From Streptomyces netropsis (GTDB lineage Bacteria > Actinomycetota > Actinomycetes > Streptomycetales > Streptomycetaceae): 64,000 bases of DNA. Both the position numbers and the translations under genes were made by a program. The notes beneath the pieces are model-generated. The model saw nothing but the letters and a program-made list of their open reading frames with translations, searched no databases and was not told where the DNA came from. Of the stretch, positions 1-7,800 are shown piece after piece. The DNA lies in contig NZ_JACHJG010000002.1 in the NCBI RefSeq assembly GCF_014203545.1, positions 620,001-684,000 on the forward strand, read 5' to 3'. Position 1 is the stretch's first letter, and each line of letters opens with the position of its first letter.

Positions 1-1
1 G

Positions 2-505
2 TTCGCGGCGATGGCGAGAGAGCTCGGTGTGCCGTTCAGCGCCTTTGTCACCGACTCCGCCATCCGGGACGACTACGGCTACTACCGCGATCTGCACGCG
101 CACGGGCACGCCATCCACAACCACACGCTCACGCACCCGCAGCTGACCCAGCTGGAACCCGAGGATCAGCACGCGCAGATCTGCGGACAGCAGGACATCC
201 TCCAGCACGAGTTCGGGACCCGCCCGGCCCTCTTCCGGCCGCCGTTCGGCGATTTTGACCGGGACACCCTGGTGATCGCCCGCGAATGCGGAGTCCGCGT
301 CGCTCCCCTGTGGAGCGAGGAGGCCTTCCCGGACCGGCTGGAGTACCGCAGGGGGGACAGGAAGCTGCACCCCGGCGACATCATCCTGACCCACTTCAAC
401 GGCCCCCGGCAGTGGGGCGGGAGCATGACGGACATGCTCCGGCTGGTCCTGCGCAAGGTCACGGAGCAGGGCATGGCTCTCGCCCGGCTGGAGGACTACG
501 TCTGA
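2..505 (+). CDS. Polysaccharide deacetylase (NodB family), 5'-truncated by the window edge
   Basis: The reading frame is open to the first codon of the window, so the N-terminus lies upstream. The visible 167 residues carry the C-terminal part of a NodB-homology domain: an HNHTLTHP stretch matching the H-x3-H metal-binding motif, an RPPFGDFD motif, and a late ILTHFN segment typical of the last conserved motif. The first metal/catalytic motif (TFDDGP type) is expected before the window start. Family members remove N-acetyl or O-acetyl groups from cell-wall or extracellular polysaccharides, usually outside the cell; no signal peptide can be judged here. It runs in the same direction as the SARP gene 500 bp downstream but looks like a cluster flank, not a biosynthetic gene. 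The family call is secure; the substrate is unknown. Confidence 0.85.
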   Translation, partial: FAAMARELGVPFSAFVTDSAIRDDYGYYRDLHAHGHAIHNHTLTHPQLTQLEPEDQHAQICGQQDILQHEFGTRPALFRPPFGDFDRDTLVIARECGVRVAPLWSEEAFPDRLEYRRGDRKLHPGDIILTHFNGPRQWGGSMTDMLRLVLRKVTEQGMALARLEDYV

Positions 506-1011
506 CCGGCGGGCTGCTGCGCACTGCTTCAGGGCTGCTCGTCTCCCGCGTGAATGGCTGAGATGTGCGCGCCCTTCAGGAGCCCGTTCATTGTCATGAG
601 CCGGGGCGCGGCTTTCTCCACCCGTGGATATCCCGAGGTCAATGCGGGAATCGCGGTGCTAAACATGGTGATCGCCCGCCATACGGGCGGCTTGGCCTGG
701 AGCGAGTGGTGCCGGTGCTGGGGGATTTGCTAGTCCGCCGAGGGGCGCTGGACGGATAGAAAGTGGTGTGCAAGCATCCCGCCATGATCTACAAATGGCT
801 CATATGCAATGCACCGGTAAGGCCGGCCGTGACCCGGCCCCGGCCTCTCCGCGCCTGATTCGGCCGCGAACCGTTCGTATCCTCGCAGCAAAGGGCTTCC
901 GTGCGCGTAATCCCTTGTTTCTTTTGGTGGTTGGGATTCCGCTCGATGATCGGCTCGCAGTGCGCCGCCCGTAGCCCGTGGCTATTGACAACCAACGTTG
1001 TAGGAGAGTAC
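506..1011. other. Intergenic region upstream of the SARP gene
   Basis: I see no convincing gene in these 506 bases; the open frames that cross it lack family signals. It is more AT-rich than the surroundings near 765-815 and 895-1000. A short inverted repeat (CGCCCG, 5-base loop, CGGGCG) at 673-689 could be a weak terminator for the deacetylase gene. A TTGACA hexamer lies at 985-990 and an 8-bp palindrome CAACGTTG at 993-1000, directly before the SARP ribosome binding site. A matching -10 element is not obvious. Confidence 0.45.
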
Positions 1012-1833
1012 GTGACCCTTGTGAAAACCGTTGTGAATTTGCCAGCCGACTTATCCTTCAACATTCTCGGACCGCTGTCGGTGTCGTCGACCGATGGGCC
1101 CCTCCCGCTGGGACCGGCCCGGCAACGCGCCGTGCTGTCGGCGCTGTTGCTGGCTCCCGGCCAGGTGGTGGGAGCGGAGCGGCTCACCGAGGCCATATGG
1201 CCGGCGGGCCCCCCGGGCAACGCGGTCGCCAGTCTCCACAGCTACGTCTCCCACCTCCGCCGCCAACTCGAGCCGGACTGCCCGCCCTGGGGGCGGAACC
1301 GGATCCTGCGGCGGGAGCCGCAGGGGTACCTGCTCGCCGTCGAGGCGGAGCGGGTGGACGCCCGTCGCTTCGAGTGCCTGCTGCGCGAAGGGCGGCAGCT
1401 TCTGCGGAAGGGCCGCTTCCCGGAGGCGAGCCGGATCCTCAGGGCGTCCCTGGACCTGTGGCGCGGTGCGCCCTACGCCGACCTCGGTGACTACGAGCCC
1501 GCCGTGTGCGAGGCGGCGCGGTTGGAGGAACTGCGGCTCGCCACGCTGGAGTCCCTGTGGGAGGTCGAGCTGGCCTGGGGGCAGGACTACGTCACCGCCG
1601 TCGCCGAGCTGGCCGCGCTCAGCGCGAAGTTTCCCACCCGCGAACGGTTGGGGTGGCTGCTGATGGTCGCCCTGTGCGAGGTGGACCGGCAGGCGGAGGC
1701 GGTGGCGGTGTACAACCGCATCCGCAGGGCCGTGGCCCAGGAACTGGGAGTGGATCCCGGGCGGGAGCTCAGGGCGTTGTTCGCCCGGATCCTCCGTGAC
1801 GAGTCCGTCGGGCAGGCCTGTCTGCAACGCTGA
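1012..1833 (+). CDS. aurD: SARP-family pathway activator (AurD-like)
   Basis: This 273-residue protein has the two-domain build of small Streptomyces antibiotic regulatory proteins. An OmpR-like winged-helix DNA-binding domain (about residues 15-110, with NILGPLSV and RQRAVLSALLLAPGQVV) is followed by a bacterial transcriptional activator (BTAD) helical domain ending in YNRIRRAVAQELGVDPGREL. There is no NB-ARC domain. The GTG start at 1012 is chosen because AGGAGAG lies at 1002-1008; the frame is open to 901 but has no start with a comparable site. Codon 14 (1051-1053) is TTA, which in Streptomyces needs the bldA tRNA, so translation is probably developmentally gated. It heads the aureothin-type cluster and is expected to bind the repeats at 3578-3605. 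The family call is firm; the target is inferred. Confidence 0.88.
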   Translation: MTLVKTVVNLPADLSFNILGPLSVSSTDGPLPLGPARQRAVLSALLLAPGQVVGAERLTEAIWPAGPPGNAVASLHSYVSHLRRQLEPDCPPWGRNRILRREPQGYLLAVEAERVDARRFECLLREGRQLLRKGRFPEASRILRASLDLWRGAPYADLGDYEPAVCEAARLEELRLATLESLWEVELAWGQDYVTAVAELAALSAKFPTRERLGWLLMVALCEVDRQAEAVAVYNRIRRAVAQELGVDPGRELRALFARILRDESVGQACLQR

Positions 1834-1898
1834 CGGCGCCCGCCGGGGGACGCCCGTCCCCGTCGCCGGTCGTCCGGCCCGCGGGCGCAGGACCGCGC

Positions 1899-3416
1899 TC
1901 AGTGGATCCGCCGATCGTGGCCGGCCCAGTAGGGCTCCCTGAGCCGGCCCTTCTGGACCTTGCCGTTGCTGGTGCGGGGCAGGACGTCCCGGAAGTCCAC
2001 GGAGGTGGGCGCCTTGTACCGGGCCAGCCGCTCCTTGCAGTAGGAGATGATCTCGTCCTCGGTGGCACGGACACCCGCGGCGGGTACGACCAGCGCCTTG
2101 ACGGTCTCGCCCCACCGCTCGTCCGGCACGCCGATGACGGCCACCTCGGCGACCGCGGGATGGCCCAGGAGACAGTCCTCCACCTCCACCGAGGACACGC
2201 TCTCCCCGCCCGTGACGATGACGTCCTTCACCCGGTCGGACAGCACGAGGTGCCCCTCGTCGTCGAAGGAACCCACATCACCGGTGTGGAACCAGCCGTC
2301 CTCCACCGCGGCCGCGTCGGCCTGCTCGTCCCGCCAGTAGCTGTCCAGCACCATGTTCGAGCGTGCCAGCACCTCGCCCCGCGGCCCGGTCCGCAACCGC
2401 ACGCCCAGGGCGGGTGCGCCCGCCCTCGTCAGTCCCCCGGCTCCGGGGGCGTCCGGCAGGCGGCGGTTGAAGGTGAGCAGCGTCGTCTCGGTCAGGCCGT
2501 ACACCTGGAGGAACTCCCAGCCCAGTTCGTTCTCCACCTGGGCGACCAGTCGCTCACTGACGGGGGCACCCGCGCAGACCACGCGCATCCGCCCGCGGCC
2601 GGGGATCTCTCCGGGCCAGTCCCGAGCGGCCCGGATCACCGAGTCCCACACGGCGGGAGCGCCGAACGCGAGCGTCACCCCGTGCTCCTGGACCCGCCGC
2701 AGGATCTCCGCGCCGTCGATCCGGCGCAGCAGCACCTGCTTGGCACCCAGCCCGGCGAGGAGGAACGGCACGCCCCAGCCGTTGCAGTGGAACGTGGGCA
2801 GGGTGTGGAGGTAGACGTCTCCCTCCCATATCCGGGCGTGGACGCCGAACGTCATCGCGTTGAGCCAGATGCTGCGGTGGGTCAGCGCGACGCCCTTGGG
2901 GCGGGCGGAGGTGCCCGAGGTGTAGTTGATGGTCGCGACCGCGTTCTCGTCCGGCCGTGACCAGGGGCGGGGGGCGACGTCGAACCTCATGACCTCCGTT
3001 TCGGTCTGTGCGCCGAGGACGAACCGCTTCGGCACGTCGACCGAGCCCAGCACCGCCTCGACGTCGGGATCGACGAACACGACCGAGGCGTCGCACTGGC
3101 GCAGGATGTAGGAGATCTCCTCGGGCGTGAGCCGGTAGTTCACCGGCACACAGATCCGGCCGCTCGCCGGGACCGCGTAGAGCAACTCCAGCAGCCGGGA
3201 GGAGTTGGGGCTGACGACGGCGACCCGCTCACCCTCGCCGATGCCCAAGGCGTCCAGTCCGGCCTGCCAGGCCCGGATGCGCCGCAGCGTCTCGCCGTAC
3301 GTGGTCGTGGGCAGCGCGGCGGCCGGTTGGTGCGGCTCGTCGACAAGAGCGGGGCGGTCGGCGGCGGTTGCCTCGGCGCGATCGAGGAAGTCGGCCATGG
3401 TGAGCGGAACGAACAT
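1899..3416 (-). CDS. aurE: Acyl-CoA ligase (AMP-forming), p-nitrobenzoate activation (AurE-like)
   Basis: This 505-residue ANL-superfamily enzyme has the AMP-binding P-loop YTSGTSARPKG, the YGLTETT motif, the hinge region DRVKDVIVTGGESVSS and the C-terminal catalytic lysine segment NGKVQKG. In aureothin-type clusters the ligase at this position is thought to activate p-nitrobenzoate (made by AurF) as starter for AurA; the substrate here is inferred from context. The ATG at 3416 is preferred over longer starts because a GGAGGA site lies about 8 bases upstream and the protein then begins with the usual MADFLDRA-type segment. It is transcribed divergently from aurF across a 353-bp promoter region and converges on the SARP gene with 65 bp between stops. 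Confidence 0.87.
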   Translation of the reverse strand: MFVPLTMADFLDRAEATAADRPALVDEPHQPAAALPTTTYGETLRRIRAWQAGLDALGIGEGERVAVVSPNSSRLLELLYAVPASGRICVPVNYRLTPEEISYILRQCDASVVFVDPDVEAVLGSVDVPKRFVLGAQTETEVMRFDVAPRPWSRPDENAVATINYTSGTSARPKGVALTHRSIWLNAMTFGVHARIWEGDVYLHTLPTFHCNGWGVPFLLAGLGAKQVLLRRIDGAEILRRVQEHGVTLAFGAPAVWDSVIRAARDWPGEIPGRGRMRVVCAGAPVSERLVAQVENELGWEFLQVYGLTETTLLTFNRRLPDAPGAGGLTRAGAPALGVRLRTGPRGEVLARSNMVLDSYWRDEQADAAAVEDGWFHTGDVGSFDDEGHLVLSDRVKDVIVTGGESVSSVEVEDCLLGHPAVAEVAVIGVPDERWGETVKALVVPAAGVRATEDEIISYCKERLARYKAPTSVDFRDVLPRTSNGKVQKGRLREPYWAGHDRRIH

Positions 3417-3769
3417 GAGGTGTCCTCCGACGGGAGTACCGGGAGAGAGGGCGAGTCGACGGGGCGGGGTACGCCCCGTGCGCAGCGGACGCTCCGGTCG
3501 CCCGAGGCCGCGCCATCGCGTCAGTCGCCCATATTGGCACCCCCGGTCCTCATCCAGAAAGCCTCGATCGGCCGCAGCCAAGTTGTGTTCAAGAAACCAT
3601 CAAGAGCGGTCGGCGACGATGCGACGGCACTGCGGGCGCCCACCCGTCCAGCCCCCTCCGTCCAGCCACCCGTCCGGCCAACCCATCCGGATGGGCCTCG
3701 GACACACCGGGGACGGCTGGTCCCCACGGGTTCCGCAATGGGTCACGGGCGACGACGTCGGGAGAGAAG
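3417..3769. promoter_or_regulatory. Divergent promoter region between aurE and aurF
   Basis: This 353-bp gap separates the minus-strand ligase gene from the long plus-strand aurF-to-aurI gene series and must carry both promoters. It contains the CAAG direct repeats annotated at 3578-3605. A ribosome binding site GGGAGAG precedes the aurF ATG at 3770, and GGAGGA precedes the aurE ATG. No small gene in it is convincing. Confidence 0.6.
3578..3605 (+). promoter_or_regulatory. Candidate SARP operator: three direct repeats at 11-bp spacing
   Basis: Three xCAAGx units start at 3578 (CCAAGT), 3589 (TCAAGA) and 3600 (TCAAGA), so each is exactly 11 bp from the next, one helical turn. SARP regulators of the ActII-ORF4/DnrI type bind direct heptamer repeats spaced by 11 or 22 bp, often TCGAG or TCAAG. 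The site is inside the aurE/aurF divergent promoter and a SARP gene lies nearby. The binding partner is inferred. Confidence 0.6.
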
Positions 3770-4786
3770 ATGAGAGACGAGGAGCCGGGCTCGGTGACCA
3801 CCTGGGCCGCCCGAGGGTGGGCCGAGGAGGACGGCATCGGCAGCGCGACCCTGCGCGGGCTGGTGCGCGCCTGGCCGCGACGGGCGGCGGTGACGAACAA
3901 GGCGGAGGTCCTGGACGAGCCCGCCCCCTACGACCCGGTGGTGCCCGACTACCCACTGGCGATCGTGCCGTTCGCCGAGCACCCCCGCTTTCTCGCCGCC
4001 GAACCGGAACAGCGGCAGCGGGTGCTGACGGGCCTGTGGATCGGCTACAACGAGCGCGTCATCGCCACCGAGCAGCTCGTCGCCGAGCCCGCCTTCGACG
4101 TCGTCATGCACGGGGTGTTCCCCGGAAGCGACGCCCCTCTGATACGCAAGAGCGTGCAGCAGTCCCTCGTGGACGAAAGCTTCCACACCTACATGCACAT
4201 GCTCGCGATCGACCGCACCCGGGAGCTGCGCCGGGTGCGCGAACGGCCGGCCCAGCTCGAACTCGTCACCTACCGGCGGCTGCGCGAGACCCTGGCGGAG
4301 ATGCCGGAGAAGTGGGAACGGGACATCGCCGTCCTGGTCTGGGGCGCGGTGGCCGAGACCTGCATCAACGCCCTGCTGGCCCTGCTGGCCCGGGACGTCT
4401 CGATCCAGCCCATGCACTCCTTGATCACCACCTTGCACCTGCGGGACGAGACGGCGCACGGCTCGATCGTCATCGAGGTCGTCCGGGAGCTGTACGCCCG
4501 GATGAACGCCGAGCAGCGCCGCACCCTGGTTAGGTGTCTGCCGCTGGCCCTGGAGGCGTTCGCCGAACAGGACCTCGCCACGCTGCGGCTCGAACTGACC
4601 GCCGCGGGGATCCACGGCGCGGACGAGATCGTGGGGGACCTGCGGGCGACGACCGGCGGGAAGCGCCTCGTCCGCGACTTCTCCGGCGCCCGGAGGATGG
4701 TCGAACAGCTGGAGTTGGCCGACGCGGTCGACTTCGACTTCCCGGAGCGGCCCGAGTGGTCGCCCGGTGCGGGAACACCGCGTTGA
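3770..4786 (+). CDS. aurF: AurF-type non-haem diiron N-oxygenase (p-aminobenzoate to p-nitrobenzoate)
   Basis: The 338-residue protein matches the AurF/CmlI class of diiron arylamine oxygenases. The expected carboxylate/histidine ligand set is visible in order: an early Glu in IGYNERV/ATEQL, the E-x2-H pair in VDESFHTYMHM, a Glu in GAVAETCINALL, and the H-x3-E-x2-H cluster in LHLRDETAHGS. These enzymes oxidise the amine of p-aminobenzoate stepwise to a nitro group. A PabAB synthase (10712-12817) and an acyl-CoA ligase in the same cluster supply the precursor and use the product, which supports the substrate. The ATG at 3770 has GGGAGAG directly upstream. It is probably the first gene of a long co-directional operon. 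Confidence 0.92.
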   Translation: MRDEEPGSVTTWAARGWAEEDGIGSATLRGLVRAWPRRAAVTNKAEVLDEPAPYDPVVPDYPLAIVPFAEHPRFLAAEPEQRQRVLTGLWIGYNERVIATEQLVAEPAFDVVMHGVFPGSDAPLIRKSVQQSLVDESFHTYMHMLAIDRTRELRRVRERPAQLELVTYRRLRETLAEMPEKWERDIAVLVWGAVAETCINALLALLARDVSIQPMHSLITTLHLRDETAHGSIVIEVVRELYARMNAEQRRTLVRCLPLALEAFAEQDLATLRLELTAAGIHGADEIVGDLRATTGGKRLVRDFSGARRMVEQLELADAVDFDFPERPEWSPGAGTPR

Positions 4787-4896
4787 CGCCGACGCCCCGG
4801 GCACCCGGTGATCCACGGCACGACGGTGGAGAACCGGCTTCGCGCAGCGCAGCAGCACACGTACACCGGCCGCCTCACCCTGTCAGGAAGGAAGCG

Positions 4897-7800
4897 ATGA
4901 TGGAGCTGCACGAGGGAGGCGACCGGTCGCTTCGACAGCGGCTGGCGGCCGCTCGGGAGGCGGAGCGACACCGTCTGCTGATGGACCTGATCCGTACGCA
5001 CGCCTCCGCCGCCACCGACGGCAAGGCCGAGGTGCCGCTCGACGCCCACCGGGCCTTCGGTGCGCAGGGGGTCCGCGGGCGGGCCGCCGCGCGGCTGCGG
5101 GAGCGGCTGTGCGAGGCGACGGGCATCGCGCTCCCCGCGACCGTCGTCTTCGACTACCCGACCCCCCACGCGCTCGCCGAGCACATCGGTGGCCTGCTGA
5201 CCGGCGGGCGGGCCGCACCCGAGCCCACCACCGGTGCGGGCGGTACGGCCGTGGACGAGCCGATCGCGATCGTCGGCATGGGCTGCCGACTGCCTGGCGG
5301 GGTGCGCTCACCGGACGACCTGTGGCAGCTCGTGCGCTCCGAGACGGACGCGATCTCCGAGTTCCCCGAGGACCGGGGCTGGGACGTCGAGTTCCACCCG
5401 GACCCGGACCACCTCGGCACGACGGTCACCCGGCACGCCGGCTTCCTCTACGACGCGGCCGACTTCGACGCCGACTTCTTCGCGATCAGCCCGGGCGAGG
5501 CGGTGACGATCGACCCCCAGCACCGGCTGCTGCTGGAGACCGCGTGGGAGGCGATCGAAGGGGCCCGGCTCGACCCGACCACACTGCGCGGCAGCCGCAC
5601 CGGTGTGTTCGTCGGCCTCATGTACAGCGAGTACGGAGCCCGGATCCGGCAGGTGCCGCCCAGCGCCGAGGGCTACCGCGTCGTGGGCAGCATGCCCAGC
5701 GTGGCCTCCGGCCGTCTCGCCTACACCTTCGGCTTCGAAGGCCCCGCGGTCACCGTCGACACCGCCTGCTCGTCCTCCCTCGTGGCGATACACCTCGCGG
5801 CCGAGTCGCTGCGCAAGGGCGAGTGCTCGCTCGCCCTGGCCGGTGGCGCCACCGTGATGTCCACGCCCTGGGGTTACGTCGAGTTCAGCCGGCAGCGCGG
5901 CCTCGCACCCGACGGGCGGGCCCGGTCGTTCTCGGCGGACGCGGCCGGCAGCAGCTGGTCGGAGGGCGTGGGCGTGCTGGCGCTGGAGCGCCTGTCCGAC
6001 GCACGCCGCAACGGCCACCGCGTGCTCGCCGTGCTGCGGGGATCGGCGGTCAACCAGGACGGCGCCTCGAACGGTCTGACGGCGCCGAACGGTCCGGCCC
6101 AGCAGCAGGTGATCCGTCAGGCGCTCGCCAACGCGGGCCTGTCCACGGCGGACGTGGACGTCGTGGACGCCCACGGCGCCGGAACCCGGCTGGGCGATCC
6201 GATCGAGGCCCAGGCGCTGCTGGCCACCTACGGCCAGGGCCGGCCGGCGGACCGGCCGCTGTGGCTGGGTTCGCTGAAGTCCAACATCGGGCACACCCAG
6301 GCCGCGGCCGGCGTGTCGGGTGTGATCAAGATGGTGATGGCGCTACGGCACGGGACGCTGCCGCGCAGCCTGCACATCAGCGAGCCGACCCCCATGGTGG
6401 ACTGGTCCTCCGGTGCGGTGCGGCTGCTGACCGAGGCCAGGCCCTGGCCGGAGCTCGACCGGCCGCGCCGGGCGGGCGTCTCCTCCTTCGGCGTGGGCGG
6501 GACGAACTCCCACTTCATCCTGGAGCAGGCACAGCCGGAACCCGAACCGCCGCGTGAGGCCGCGCCGGCGTCCGACGAGGACGGCGGCGACCGTCCTCTG
6601 CCGTGGCTGGTCTCGGGGCGCGGAGCCGCGGGCCTGCGGGCCCAGGCCCGGCGGGTCCGGGAGTTCCTGGCGGCACACCCGGAGATACCGGACGCGGACG
6701 TGGCGTACTCGCTGGCGACGACACGAGCGGCACTGCCGGACCGGGCCGTCGTGGTGGCCGGGGACCGGACCGAGGCCATGGCGCGACTGGCCGGCCTCGC
6801 CGACGGCGACCCCGGCGACCACGTGGCGTCGGGCTCCGCCGCGGCCCACGACCGCCTCGCCTTCGTGTTCCCGGGCCAGGGGTCCCAGTGGCCGGGGATG
6901 GCGGCCGAGCTGATGAGCACCTCACGGGTGTTCAGGGAGTCGATCGAGGCCTGCGCCGACAGCCTCGCTCCGTACACGGACTGGTCGCTGACGGATGCCC
7001 TGCGGGGCAAGTCCGGCACACCGTCCCTGGACCGCGTCGACGTCGTGCAGCCCGCGCTGTTCGCCGTGATGGTCTCCCTCGCCGCAATGTGGCGGTCCTT
7101 CGGGGTGGAGCCCTCCGCGGTCATCGGGCACTCGCAGGGGGAGATGGCGGCCGCCCACGTCGCCGGCGCGCTCTCCCTGGACGACGCGGCCCGCATCGTG
7201 GCCGTGCGCAGCCGGGCGATCCGGGTGCTGTCGGGGCGGGGCGGGATGGTCTCGGTCGCCGCCCCCGTCGACCAGGTGCTCCGGACCCTGGAGCGGTGGC
7301 ACGGTGCCGCTTCGGTCGCGGCGGTCAACGGGCAGCGGTCCGTCGTCATCTCCGGTGACCCCGTGGCACTGGAGGAGGCCATGGCGGCGTTCACCGCCGA
7401 CGGGGTGCGCACCCGGCGGATACCGGTGGACTACGCGTCGCACTCGGCGCAGGTCGAGGAGATCCGCGAGACCCTCCTGGCGGAGCTGTCCGGAATCCAG
7501 CCGCGGCAGGCGACCGTGCCGTTCTACTCCACGGTGTCCGGCGAGCCCATCGACACCACGGCCCTCGACGCCGAGTACTGGGTGCGCAACCTCCGCGAGA
7601 CCGTCCAGTTCGACCGCACCGTCCGCCGTCTGCTCGCCGACGGCCACACCGGCTTCGCCGAGATGAGCCCGCACCCCGTGCTCACCGTCGGCATCCAGGA
7701 GACCGCCGACGACGCGGAAGCCGACGGCGTCCTGACCCTCGAATCGCTCCGGCGGAACGAGGGCGGCATGGCGCGGCTGCTGACCGCGGTCGGCGAGGCC

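Noticed and set aside
901..1011. Upstream extension of the SARP frame to ATG 901
   Set aside because: The extra 37 residues have no SARP similarity and no ribosome binding site; GTG 1012 has AGGAGAG upstream.
1834..1898. GC-rich inverted sequence between the convergent SARP and aurE genes as a terminator
   Set aside because: Only short, interrupted pairing (GGGGA with TCCCC plus CCG/CGG); too weak to call.
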